A DNA stretch of 64,000 nt from assembly GCF_024649945.1 (NCBI RefSeq), contig NZ_JANKMS010000006.1, positions 186,001-250,000 of the forward strand, read 5' to 3'. Origin of the DNA: Flavobacterium panacis. Its GTDB lineage: Bacteria; Bacteroidota; Bacteroidia; Flavobacteriales; Flavobacteriaceae. Below are positions 33,844 through 42,570 of the stretch, piece by piece. Position numbers and translations under genes: made by a program. Every line of letters starts with the position of its first letter. Position 1 is the first letter of the stretch. Under the pieces are notes generated by a model. The model made no database searches. It saw only the letters and a program-made list of their open reading frames with translations, and had not been told where the DNA came from.

Positions 33844-34809
33844 ATGAGTACTATTCCTTGGCAAGACAGACCCGAAAACAGTAAAGATGTAATGTGGAGA
33901 TATTCTGAGAATCCAATTATCGACAGATATTCGATTCCTTCATCAAACAGTATATTCAATAGTGCAGTTGTACCTTTTGGAGACGGATATGCTGGGGTTT
34001 TCAGATGTGATAACAAAGCGGTTCAAATGAACATTTTTGCTGGTTTCAGTAAAGATGGAATCAATTGGGACATTAACCACGAACCAATTGAGATGAAATC
34101 TGGAAATACAGAAATGATCGAATCAGCTTATAAATACGATCCTCGTGTAGTTTGGATTGAAGATCGTTATTGGATTACTTGGTGTAATGGTTACAACGGA
34201 CCAACAATCGGAATTGGTTATACTTTCGATTTTAAAGAATTTTTTCAATGTGAAAATGCCTTTTTACCATTCAACAGAAACGGAGTTTTATTTCCTCAAA
34301 AAATTAATGGTAAATACGCGATGTTAAGCCGTCCAAGTGATAACGGGCATACGCCATTTGGAGATATTTGGATCAGCTATAGCCCAGATATGAAATATTG
34401 GGGAGAACACAGATTGGTGATGAAACCGTCTCCGTTTGAGCAAAGTGCTTGGCAATGTACAAAAGTGGGCGCAGGACCAATTCCAATTTTAACTGAAGAA
34501 GGATGGTTAATGATTTACCATGGAGTGATCAACACTTGCAACGGTTTCCGTTATGCAATGGGTTCAGCGCTTTTAGATGTTGATTCACCAGACCAAGTAA
34601 AATACAGAACACAACCTTATTTATTAGGGCCAGCAGAGACTTATGAAATGGTTGGAGATGTTCCAAACGTAGTTTTCCCTTGTGCAGCTTTACACGATGT
34701 AGAAGAAGACAAATTAGCCGTTTATTATGGAGCTGCAGATACTCACGTAGCAATTGCTTTCGGGAAATTAAGTGAAGTAATTCAGTTTACAAAAGATAAT
34801 AGTTTATAA
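33844..34809 (+). CDS. GH130 glycoside phosphorylase, probable beta-1,4-mannosyl-GlcNAc phosphorylase
   Basis: A 321-residue enzyme with no signal peptide, so cytoplasmic. GH130 members split beta-mannosides with phosphate, giving mannose-1-phosphate. The five-bladed propeller fold is suggested by [19 protein letters not shown], the proton-donor Asp99 in [29 protein letters not shown], and [20 protein letters not shown]. Within an N-glycan locus the expected substrate is Man-beta-1,4-GlcNAc, as for known Bacteroides enzymes; Man-beta-1,4-Glc or mannooligosaccharides are alternatives. It is 8 bp upstream of the CBM9-like gene and probably starts a new transcript after the repeat-filled gap. 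Confidence 0.92.
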   Translation: MSTIPWQDRPENSKDVMWRYSENPIIDRYSIPSSNSIFNSAVVPFGDGYAGVFRCDNKAVQMNIFAGFSKDGINWDINHEPIEMKSGNTEMIESAYKYDPRVVWIEDRYWITWCNGYNGPTIGIGYTFDFKEFFQCENAFLPFNRNGVLFPQKINGKYAMLSRPSDNGHTPFGDIWISYSPDMKYWGEHRLVMKPSPFEQSAWQCTKVGAGPIPILTEEGWLMIYHGVINTCNGFRYAMGSALLDVDSPDQVKYRTQPYLLGPAETYEMVGDVPNVVFPCAALHDVEEDKLAVYYGAADTHVAIAFGKLSEVIQFTKDNSL

Positions 34810-34816
34810 TATAAAG

Positions 34817-35884
34817 ATGCATAGTAGAAGTAATTTATTGTCCCTTGCCGTTTTTTTTGTTGGTTTGATGACTTATGCGCAATCTGAAAAAGAGGTTACA
34901 CCAAAAAGTTATATTGCATATAAGACTTCAAAAGAAATTGTTATTGACGGAGACGGAGCAGATAAAGCTTGGGAAAAAGCAGAGTGGACAACACCTTTTA
35001 TCGATATAGAAGGAGTTGAAACTCCAAAATACAAAACTCAAGTCAAAATGCTTTGGGACGATAAATACTACTATATCTTGGCAAAAATGGAGGAGCCTCA
35101 CGTTTGGGCAAATTTAAGACAGCGCGATACGATTATTTTTTACAATAATGATTTTGAAGTTTTTATCGATCCAGATAATGACACACATAATTATTACGAA
35201 TTAGAAATTAACGCGTTAAACACCGCTTGGGATTTATTCATCAATAAACCTTACAGAGAAAAAAATACGGTTTTAAACGATTGGAATATCGACGGATTAA
35301 AATCGGCTGTAAAGATTGACGGAACTTTAAATAATGCTTCAGATATTGATAAAGGCTGGACATTAGAAATTGCGATTCCATGGTCGGTTTATAAAACGTC
35401 CTATTTTGATGATATTGTGCCGAAAGATAAATTTTGGAGAGTGAATTTTTCTAGAGTGAATTGGCAACATGATATTGTTGACGGAAAATATGAACGTAAA
35501 AAAGGTAAAGAAGGAAAATTTCTCCCAGAATACAATTGGGTTTGGTCGCCTATGGGAGTGATAAATATGCATGAGCCCGAAAAATGGGCTTATGTATACT
35601 TCTCTTCAAAAGAAAGCGATGACAAATTTGCGATTCCGCAGGAAGAAAAAGTAAAATGGGAATTGTACACTTTGTACAGAGCTCAAAAAAGATATTTTGA
35701 CAAGAATAAAACGTGGGCAAAATCCCTTCAAAATATCAGTAAAAAAAATATAATTGTTGATGGAAAAGTTTTAAAACCAGTTTTAGAAAATCATTCATCA
35801 GGATTTAATATCTTGGTAAAGAGTCCTTTTTCAAACAAAACCTTAATAATTAAAGAAGATGGTAAAATTATTACGAACGAATAA
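34817..35884 (+). CDS. Exported carbohydrate-binding family 9-like protein
   Basis: A 355-residue exported protein with a signal peptide of about 22 residues (FVGLMTYAQ). A CBM9-like beta-sandwich covers about 30-240: IVIDGDGADKAWEKAEWT, VKMLWDDKYYYILAKMEEPH, DNDFEVFIDPDND-type segment (NNDFEVFIDPDNDTHNYYEL) and GWTLEIAIPWSVY. The C-terminal third (about 245-355) has no recognised domain. No hydrolase catalytic pair is evident. The last 26 bp overlap the next gene, so the two are translationally linked and may work together on a glycan. Role as a binding protein is inferred from family membership. Confidence 0.85.
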   Translation: MHSRSNLLSLAVFFVGLMTYAQSEKEVTPKSYIAYKTSKEIVIDGDGADKAWEKAEWTTPFIDIEGVETPKYKTQVKMLWDDKYYYILAKMEEPHVWANLRQRDTIIFYNNDFEVFIDPDNDTHNYYELEINALNTAWDLFINKPYREKNTVLNDWNIDGLKSAVKIDGTLNNASDIDKGWTLEIAIPWSVYKTSYFDDIVPKDKFWRVNFSRVNWQHDIVDGKYERKKGKEGKFLPEYNWVWSPMGVINMHEPEKWAYVYFSSKESDDKFAIPQEEKVKWELYTLYRAQKRYFDKNKTWAKSLQNISKKNIIVDGKVLKPVLENHSSGFNILVKSPFSNKTLIIKEDGKIITNE

Positions 35885-36977
35885 ATTACAAAATTTTTCA
35901 AAGATTGTAGTTTTGGCGCTTTCGCTGAGTTTATTCTCGTGCGGACAAAAAGATACTAAAGCAGAAGAAAACGGGAAATTCACTTTTGGTGTTTGGACGA
36001 CTGCTGACGCTAAAAAATCAGATGCAGATTATTCGAAAGAATTCAAAAAATACAAAGATGGCGGAATTGACGAAGTTTTAATTAACACACAAACCGACCC
36101 AAAACTATTAGCAAGATTGGTTCCGCTTGCAACAAAAGAAGGACTAAAAGTTCACGCTTGGATTATGGCGATGAACCGACCAAACGATTCAATAGCTTTA
36201 CAGCATCCAGATTGGTATCAAGTAAGCAAAGAAGGAAAATCTTGTTTTGATAACCGTCCGTATGTAGATTATTACCAATGGCTTTGCCCGACTAAAGAAG
36301 AATCTAGAAACCACGTTTTAGGTTTAGTTGAAGGTTTAGCAAAAGTGGAAGGAATTGAAAGTGTGCATTTAGATTACATTCGTTTCCCGGATATTTTCTT
36401 GCCAATCAGTTTGTTGCCAAAATACAACTTGGTTCAAGATGTAGAATTACCACAATTTGATTTTTGTTATTGTGATGCTTGTGTAAGCAAATTCGAAAAA
36501 GAACATCACAAAAATCCTAAACAAAGCCACAATACTTCAATTGATATGGAATGGAAAAATTTCAGATTAAATGCGGTAAAAGCGGTAGTTGATGATGCAT
36601 ATAAAATTGCTCACAAACACAATAAAAAATTAACAGCAGCAGTATTTCCTTATCCAGAAATGGCTGATCACATGGTGCGTCAGCGTTGGGATAAATGGAA
36701 TATTGACGAAGTTTACCCAATGATTTATCACAGTTTTTATGATGAAGAAATTGACTGGGTAGGTTACGCAACAAAACAAGGCGTGGCAGATTTAGAAGGA
36801 AAACCAACGAAAGTAAATACAGGAATTTATATTCCAGGTTTAAAATCGGATGCAGAATTGAAAGAAGCGATTTTAGAAGCTAAGAAAAATGGTGCAACTG
36901 GAGTTTCATTTTTTGACGGAAATGCTTTATCAGAAAGTAATTTAAAGACAATTAAGCAAGTAAAATCGACGTTATAA
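35859..36977 (+). CDS. GHL10-like putative glycosidase lipoprotein
   Basis: A 372-residue lipoprotein; lipobox LFSC with Cys28 after a basic 15-residue start. The rest resembles a TIM barrel of the GHL10/DUF187-DUF4015 type: FTFGVWTTADAK, LKVHAWIMAMNRPNDS, the hallmark VHLDYIRFPD, a Cys-containing insert (DFCYCDACVSKF), KLTAAVFPYPEM, DEVYPMIYHSFYDEEIDW and GVSFFDGNAL. Acidic residues in HLDYIRFPD and YDEEIDW are candidate catalytic residues. No activity is assigned with confidence. It overlaps the CBM9-like gene by 26 bp and precedes the glycosylasparaginase, so a role on the N-glycan core is attractive. It is not a recognisable GH18, GH85 or GH163. Confidence 0.75.
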   Translation: MVKLLRTNKLQNFSKIVVLALSLSLFSCGQKDTKAEENGKFTFGVWTTADAKKSDADYSKEFKKYKDGGIDEVLINTQTDPKLLARLVPLATKEGLKVHAWIMAMNRPNDSIALQHPDWYQVSKEGKSCFDNRPYVDYYQWLCPTKEESRNHVLGLVEGLAKVEGIESVHLDYIRFPDIFLPISLLPKYNLVQDVELPQFDFCYCDACVSKFEKEHHKNPKQSHNTSIDMEWKNFRLNAVKAVVDDAYKIAHKHNKKLTAAVFPYPEMADHMVRQRWDKWNIDEVYPMIYHSFYDEEIDWVGYATKQGVADLEGKPTKVNTGIYIPGLKSDAELKEAILEAKKNGATGVSFFDGNALSESNLKTIKQVKSTL

Positions 36978-37067
36978 TCGATTTTAGTGGGATTAAAAAT
37001 TATTACTGATTAATTTAGCAACATTAAGAACATTTTGTTTCTCAAGGTTGAATTAAAAACAAAAGAC

Positions 37068-38087
37068 ATGTCAAATAGAAGAGATTTTATCAAGAAAACA
37101 ACTTTAGGCACTTTAGCCATTGGTTCTGTTTTAGGTGTGAGCGGATTTGCTGCTCCCGAAAATGAACTAGAAGTTGAATCAAAAGAAAAAAAACAGACAA
37201 AACCGATTATCATCTCGACATGGAATCACGGTTTGCCTGCGAATAAAGAATCTTGGAAAAACCTAAAAGAAGGAAAATCAGCTTTGGATGCTATCGAAGC
37301 TGGAATGAAAATACCTGAAGCCGACCCAACTGTTCGAAGTGTGGGTTACGGAGGCTATCCAGATCGCGAAGGAAAAGTGACTCTTGATGCCTGTATTATG
37401 GATCACAATAGTAATTGCGGTTCTGTTTGTTTTCTTCAAGGAATCAAACACCCTATTTCTGTTGCAAAAAGAGTATTGCAGAATACGCCTCACGTGATGT
37501 TAGCGGGACAAGGCGCTTTGCAATTTGCTTTATCAGAAGGATTTAAAGAGGAAAATCTTCTAACACCTGAATCAGAAAAAGACTGGAAAAAATGGATGGA
37601 AGAGTCTAAATACAAACCAGTTATTAATATAGAAAATCACGATACCATAAGTATGCTAATGTTAGACCAAGAAGGCAACCTTTCTGGCGGATGTACCACG
37701 AGCGGTGCAGCTTGGAAAATGCACGGACGCGTCGGTGATTCCCCCATAATCGGCGCGGGTCTTTTCTTGGACAACGAAGTGGGAGCTGCAGCGGCAACTG
37801 GTTTAGGTGAAGCCGTTATCAGAACTGCAGGAAGTGCAATGGTAGTCGAATTAATGCGTCAAGGAAAATCGCCTTATGATGCTTGTAAAGAAATTACAGA
37901 ACGTATTTACAACAAACATAAAAACCATAAAGACATGGAGTATCTTCAAGTTGGTTTTATTGCTTTGAACAAAAACGGTGAATATGCAGGTTACAGCCTA
38001 AGATCAGGATTTAATTACGCCGTTTCTGATGATGCAAAAGGTCACAGAATGGAAGACGCGAAATTTAAAATGTCTTGGGATAAATAA
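37068..38087 (+). CDS. Glycosylasparaginase (N4-(beta-N-acetylglucosaminyl)-L-asparaginase), Tat-exported
   Basis: A 339-residue Ntn-hydrolase precursor that cleaves GlcNAc-Asn, the linkage left after proteolysis of N-glycoproteins. The N-terminus MSNRRDFIKKTTLGTLAIGS is a twin-arginine signal, fitting export of a folded protein. The precursor should self-cleave between Asp192 and Thr193 in ENHDTISMLML; Thr193 becomes the nucleophile of the beta chain. GGCTTSGAAWKMHGRVGDSP and GLFLDNEVGAAAATGLGE supply further family residues. The closest well-studied relative known to me is the Elizabethkingia (Flavobacterium) meningosepticum enzyme, which is cleaved at the same HD-T motif. The frame is open upstream to a TTG at 37035, but ATG 37068 places the Tat motif correctly. 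Confidence 0.95.
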   Translation: MSNRRDFIKKTTLGTLAIGSVLGVSGFAAPENELEVESKEKKQTKPIIISTWNHGLPANKESWKNLKEGKSALDAIEAGMKIPEADPTVRSVGYGGYPDREGKVTLDACIMDHNSNCGSVCFLQGIKHPISVAKRVLQNTPHVMLAGQGALQFALSEGFKEENLLTPESEKDWKKWMEESKYKPVINIENHDTISMLMLDQEGNLSGGCTTSGAAWKMHGRVGDSPIIGAGLFLDNEVGAAAATGLGEAVIRTAGSAMVVELMRQGKSPYDACKEITERIYNKHKNHKDMEYLQVGFIALNKNGEYAGYSLRSGFNYAVSDDAKGHRMEDAKFKMSWDK

Positions 38088-38117
38088 TTTATCACGTTTA
38101 GATGGATTAAATGTAAT

Positions 38118-38226
38118 ATTTGTCATTTCGACGAAGGAGAAATCTCCGCAAGAAACTCTACAAAGATTGGCGAGCTACTATGAGGAGCAACTCACGGAGA
38201 TTTCTCCTAAAGTCGAAATGACAAAC
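38118..38226. repeat. Dispersed palindromic element, family C, copy 2
   Basis: Arms of about 30 bp (38119-38148, starting TTTGTCATTTCGACGAAG; complement at 38195-38225) match except at 4-5 central positions. The loop contains AGAAACTCTACAAAG, also present with one change in copy 3. It lies immediately downstream of the glycosylasparaginase gene. Confidence 0.8.
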
Positions 38227-38230
38227 AGAA

Positions 38231-38303
38231 CGAAGGCTATGTGCATTTATACAAGTGAAACGCCTTTTTAAGCTTAAAAAACTATATCTCTATGTGTTTA
38301 AAT
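38231..38303. repeat. Family D element, copy 3 (shortened)
   Basis: GAAACGCCTTTTTAAGC and the terminal CTATATCTCTATGTGTTTA match the core and one end of the family D copies at 18226 and 59041. The other end is reduced to GAAGGCTATGTGCATTT. It abuts the family C element, so two unrelated repeat families fill this 250-bp gap. Confidence 0.55.
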
Positions 38304-38337
38304 TAATTTAGCAAATAGAGAAACCAAAAAACAAAGA

Positions 38338-40650
38338 ATGAAAAAATTACTATTCCTACTAACCCTAATCACTTCAGTTTTCTCGGCTAATGCGCAGAAA
38401 ATTTATACGGAGAATGATATTCGTATCATTCCGAAACCGAGTCAGACTCTTATTAAAACAGGTGTTTTTGAATTCACAAAAGATACAAAATTTGTAGTAA
38501 ACGGTGATTTCCAAAAAGATGCTGCAAATGCTTTGGCTTCTAAATTTGAAGTGGCTGCAGGATGGAAACCAGAAACGACAACTAAAGCTCCAGTAAGCAA
38601 TTTTGTTCAGTTTAAAGTAGATCCAAACTTAAAGAATGAAGCTTACGTTTTAGATGTAAATCCGACGAGTATTGTGATTTCTGCTAAAGGAAATGTTGGA
38701 TTTTTATATGGTTTGGAAAGTGTTAGACAATTACTTCCAGAAGCGATTGAAAGTAAATTTGTAATCACTTCTGCAAAATGGGAAATTCCAAGTTTGACGA
38801 TTAACGATGAACCACGTTTCAAATGGAGAGGTTTAATGTTGGATTTATCTCGTCATTTCTTCGATAAAAATTATGTTTTGGCAACAATCGATCGTTTGGC
38901 TATGCACAAAATGAATGTTTTGCATTTACATTTGGTTGACGATCAAGGTTGGAGAATCGAAATCAAAAAATATCCAAAATTAACGGAAGTTGGTGCTTGG
39001 AGAGTAGATCAGGAAAATTTATCATGGAATGCAAGACTTCCGGTTACAGCAGATCAAAAAGGAACTTATGGTGGCTTCTTTACGCAAGATGAATTAAGAG
39101 AAATCGTAAAATACGCTTCAACAAAGGGAATCGAAATTATTCCAGAAATCGAAATGCCGGCGCACGTAAGTAGTGCTATCGCATCGTATCCTGAACTGGC
39201 ATGTTTTGATCAGAAAATTGGTGTTCCGTCAGGTGGCGTTTGGCCTTTGACAGATATTTACTGCGCCGGAAAAGAATCGACTTTTGAATTTTTACAAAAT
39301 GTAATTGACGAAGTAATCACGATTTTCCCTTCAAAATACATTCATATTGGTGGCGACGAAGCGACTAAAACTAATTGGGCAAAATGTCCGCATTGCCAAA
39401 AAAGAATTAAAGATGAAAAATTAAAAAGTGTTGACGAATTACAAAGCTACTTTGTAAAACGTATGGAAAAATACATCAACTCAAAAGGTAAAAGAGTTAT
39501 CGGTTGGGATGAAATTTTGGAAGGTGGTTTGGCTCCAGATGCAACTGTAATGAGCTGGAGAGGAATGAAAGGCGGAATTGAAGCTGCAGATCAAGGTCAT
39601 GACGTTATTATGACTCCAGAATCTCCTTGTTATTTCAACTTTTACCAAGGACCACAAAACGAAGAACCTTTAGCGTTTGATGCTTATAATCCGTTAAGTG
39701 AAGTGTATAAGTTTGATCCTGTAGTTTCAACCATGACACCTCAAGAAGCGGCACATGTTTTAGGTGGACAAGCCAATTTATGGGCAGAACATTTAGCATT
39801 ACCAAAAGATTCTGAATACATGATTTTTCCAAGATTGGCAGCATTATCAGAAACTTTATGGAGTCCGAAAGAAAAACGCAATTGGAATGATTTCACAACA
39901 AGATTGTTTTCTTTATTTAAACGTTACGATTATTTGGGAATCAATTATGCGAAAAGTGCTTATTTGGTAACTGCTTCTTCAACAGCTGATTTACCTAATA
40001 AACAAATCAAAGTCGAATTGAAAAATGAGTTTCCAAATCCAGACATTCGTTATGTTTTAGGAAATCAAAGTATTGATCATCATGCTGTAAAATATATTTC
40101 TCCAATTGAAATCAAAGAAACGACTGTTTTAAAAGCTTCTTTATTTCAAGATGATAAACCAGTAGGAAAAACATATACAGATACTATAGTTTTCCATAAA
40201 GCATTTGCGAAAAAAGTAAAATACTTAACGCCTTTTAATCAAAGTTATAAAGGAGATGCCAATACAATGGTAAACACAATCAGAGGAAGCAAAAATTTCC
40301 ATGATGGACAATGGCAGGCTTGGTTGGTTAACGATATGGAATTGGTAATCGATTTGCAAAAAACAGAAAGCATCGAGCAAGTAAAATTGGGAGCTTTAGA
40401 AAGTCAAGGAGCGGGAGTAAATTTCCCTATCGAAGTTAAAGTTTTGATTTCTAATGATGGAGTTAAATTTCAGCAAGTTGGAAAAATCACTCGTCCGTAT
40501 GCAATAAATGCGGTTCCAGAATTGAAAGATTTCAAAATCAATTTCCAAAAACAAAATGCACGATTTGTGAAAGTAATTGCACGCAACTTGAAGAAAAGTC
40601 CAAAAGGAGAAAGTTCTTGGCTGTTTGTCGATGAAATTTTAATTGATTAA
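38338..40650 (+). CDS. GH20 beta-N-acetylhexosaminidase with C-terminal discoidin domain
   Basis: A 770-residue exported enzyme that removes terminal beta-linked GlcNAc or GalNAc by substrate-assisted catalysis. The signal peptide ends near residue 19 (SANAQ). Order: GH20b domain (about 25-150), catalytic barrel (about 155-510) with FKWRGLMLDLSRHF, HLHLVDDQGWRIEIKKYPKL and the catalytic pair Asp340-Glu341 in IHIGGDEATKTNW, a chitobiase C-terminal-like module (about 545-625), and an F5/8-type C domain (about 640-770, ending KGESSWLFVDEILID). In this locus it would trim antennary GlcNAc. The next gene starts 12 bp later. Confidence 0.95.
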   Translation: MKKLLFLLTLITSVFSANAQKIYTENDIRIIPKPSQTLIKTGVFEFTKDTKFVVNGDFQKDAANALASKFEVAAGWKPETTTKAPVSNFVQFKVDPNLKNEAYVLDVNPTSIVISAKGNVGFLYGLESVRQLLPEAIESKFVITSAKWEIPSLTINDEPRFKWRGLMLDLSRHFFDKNYVLATIDRLAMHKMNVLHLHLVDDQGWRIEIKKYPKLTEVGAWRVDQENLSWNARLPVTADQKGTYGGFFTQDELREIVKYASTKGIEIIPEIEMPAHVSSAIASYPELACFDQKIGVPSGGVWPLTDIYCAGKESTFEFLQNVIDEVITIFPSKYIHIGGDEATKTNWAKCPHCQKRIKDEKLKSVDELQSYFVKRMEKYINSKGKRVIGWDEILEGGLAPDATVMSWRGMKGGIEAADQGHDVIMTPESPCYFNFYQGPQNEEPLAFDAYNPLSEVYKFDPVVSTMTPQEAAHVLGGQANLWAEHLALPKDSEYMIFPRLAALSETLWSPKEKRNWNDFTTRLFSLFKRYDYLGINYAKSAYLVTASSTADLPNKQIKVELKNEFPNPDIRYVLGNQSIDHHAVKYISPIEIKETTVLKASLFQDDKPVGKTYTDTIVFHKAFAKKVKYLTPFNQSYKGDANTMVNTIRGSKNFHDGQWQAWLVNDMELVIDLQKTESIEQVKLGALESQGAGVNFPIEVKVLISNDGVKFQQVGKITRPYAINAVPELKDFKINFQKQNARFVKVIARNLKKSPKGESSWLFVDEILID

Positions 40651-40662
40651 TTATTTAAAGAA

Positions 40663-42513
40663 ATGAATAAGATACTACTTAAGCTCGGGATATTATTGAT
40701 TTGTTTGATGCCGTTTTTTAGTACTGCACAAACCAAAGGGTTTTCTATATCTAATGGAGAATTTCGTCAAGACGGGAAAGTTATTAAAATACATTCTGGA
40801 GAAATGCACTATGAACGTATTCCAAAAGAATACTGGAAACATAGATTGCAAATGATTAAAGCTATGGGATTGAATACCGTAGCAACTTATGTATTTTGGA
40901 ATTATCACGAAATAGCGCCAGGCGTATGGGATTTTAAAACAGGAAATAAAAATTTAGCAGAGTTTATTCGTCTTGCTAAAAGTGAAGGATTATATGTAAT
41001 TCTTAGACCAGGTCCGTATGCATGCGGTGAATGGGAATTTGGAGGTTACCCTTGGTGGCTGCAAAATAATCCAGATTTAGTTATTCGTACCAATAACAAA
41101 GCATTTTTAGAAGCTTGCAAAACCTATATGGAACATTTGTATGCAGAGGTCAAAGGTCTTTTTGCTAATCAAGGAGGGCCAATTATTATGGTTCAGGCTG
41201 AAAATGAATTTGGTTCCTATGTTTCTCAAAGAACAGATATTAAAGCTGAGGATCATAAAGCATACAAAACAGCAATTTATAATATGCTAAAACAAACTGG
41301 ATTTCCAGAACCTTTTTTTACTTCTGATGGAACTTGGCTGTTTGAAGGTGGTAGTGTTGAAGGCGTGTTGCCAACTGCAAATGGAGAATCAAACATAGAT
41401 AATTTAAAAAAGGAAGTTGATAAATTCCATAAAGGACAAGGACCTTATATGGTAGCAGAATTTTATTCTGGCTGGCTGGATCATTGGGCAGAGCCATTTA
41501 TTAGAATTGGATCTGAGGAGATTGCAAGTCAAACTAAAAAGTATCTTGATGCAGGTGTCTCATTTAATTATTATATGGTACATGGAGGTACTAATTTCGG
41601 ATTTACTTCTGGAGCAAATTATAATGAAGAAATGGATATTCAGCCTGATATTACAAGCTATGATTATGATGCGCCTATTAGCGAAGCAGGTTGGGCAACA
41701 CCAAAATATATGGCGATACGTGAAGTAATGCAAAAGTATTCTAAAACAAAATTAGCATCAATTCCAGAGAAAATACCAGTTACAAAATATCCTAATCAGC
41801 TTATCAAATCCAATATGGATGTTTTAAGTTGGATAAAAAAGGAAAAACCAGTTGTAAATGACCAGCCTTTAACATTTGAAAAATTAGGTCAAGGACATGG
41901 ATATGTTTTATATCGAAAAAGATTTACGCAGCCTATTTCTGGTAAATTAAAAATTGAAGGATTGAGAGACTTTGCTACAGTTTATGTAAACGGAGTTAAA
42001 GCGGGTGAATTGAATAGAGTCTTCAAAAACTACGAATTAGATGTTACGATTCCTTTTAACGGTATGTTAGAAATCCTAGTTGAAAATATGGGACGTATTA
42101 ATTACGGTGCCGAAATAGTACATAATACGAAAGGAATTATTTCTCCAGTATTTTTGAATGAATATGAAATTAGTGGTGGATGGGAAATGTATAAAATGCC
42201 AATGAATGAAGTTCCAGTTATTAAAAATGAAACGGTAAAATCTGGGCGTCCAGTTTTATATGAAGCTACAGTAAACATTGACAAACCAGCGGATACTTTT
42301 CTTGATATGACAACTTGGGGAAAAGGAATTGTATTTGTAAACGGACACAATCTTGGACGTTACTGGAAAGTAGGACCACAACAAACACTTTATGTACCAG
42401 GTTGTTGGTTGAAAGCAGGTGAAAATAAGTTTGTTGTGTTAGAGCAACTTAATGAAAATAAGCAAACAGAATTAACTTTTACAGATCAGCCTATACTTGA
42501 AAAATTAAATTAA
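40663..42513 (+). CDS. GH35 beta-galactosidase
   Basis: A 616-residue exported enzyme that removes terminal beta-galactose, as found on complex N-glycan antennae. The signal peptide ends near residue 23 (FSTAQ). The catalytic barrel (about 25-345) shows IHSGEMHYERIPKEYW, LRPGPYACGEWEFGGYPWWL, acid/base Glu182 in VQAENEFGSY, nucleophile Glu266 in YMVAEFYSGWLDHW, and GGTNFGFTSGANY. The C-terminal part (about 400-610) forms the usual jelly-roll domains, ending with WGKGIVFVNGHNLGRYW. All hallmark motifs of GH35 are present. It sits in a run of same-strand glycosidase genes 12-57 bp apart. Confidence 0.96.
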   Translation: MNKILLKLGILLICLMPFFSTAQTKGFSISNGEFRQDGKVIKIHSGEMHYERIPKEYWKHRLQMIKAMGLNTVATYVFWNYHEIAPGVWDFKTGNKNLAEFIRLAKSEGLYVILRPGPYACGEWEFGGYPWWLQNNPDLVIRTNNKAFLEACKTYMEHLYAEVKGLFANQGGPIIMVQAENEFGSYVSQRTDIKAEDHKAYKTAIYNMLKQTGFPEPFFTSDGTWLFEGGSVEGVLPTANGESNIDNLKKEVDKFHKGQGPYMVAEFYSGWLDHWAEPFIRIGSEEIASQTKKYLDAGVSFNYYMVHGGTNFGFTSGANYNEEMDIQPDITSYDYDAPISEAGWATPKYMAIREVMQKYSKTKLASIPEKIPVTKYPNQLIKSNMDVLSWIKKEKPVVNDQPLTFEKLGQGHGYVLYRKRFTQPISGKLKIEGLRDFATVYVNGVKAGELNRVFKNYELDVTIPFNGMLEILVENMGRINYGAEIVHNTKGIISPVFLNEYEISGGWEMYKMPMNEVPVIKNETVKSGRPVLYEATVNIDKPADTFLDMTTWGKGIVFVNGHNLGRYWKVGPQQTLYVPGCWLKAGENKFVVLEQLNENKQTELTFTDQPILEKLN

Positions 42514-42570
42514 GAATACCTATTAAACAAAAAACAAAAGAATAAATAAAACCTAATAAATAGATTAAAG

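Noticed and set aside
35859..36977. Calling the GHL10-like protein an endo-beta-N-acetylglucosaminidase outright
   Set aside because: It lacks the GH18 DxxDxDxE motif and other known ENGase signatures; only position suggests the role.
38029..38271. Open frame of 80 codons on the plus strand
   Set aside because: It overlaps the glycosylasparaginase gene in another frame and continues through repeat elements C and D.
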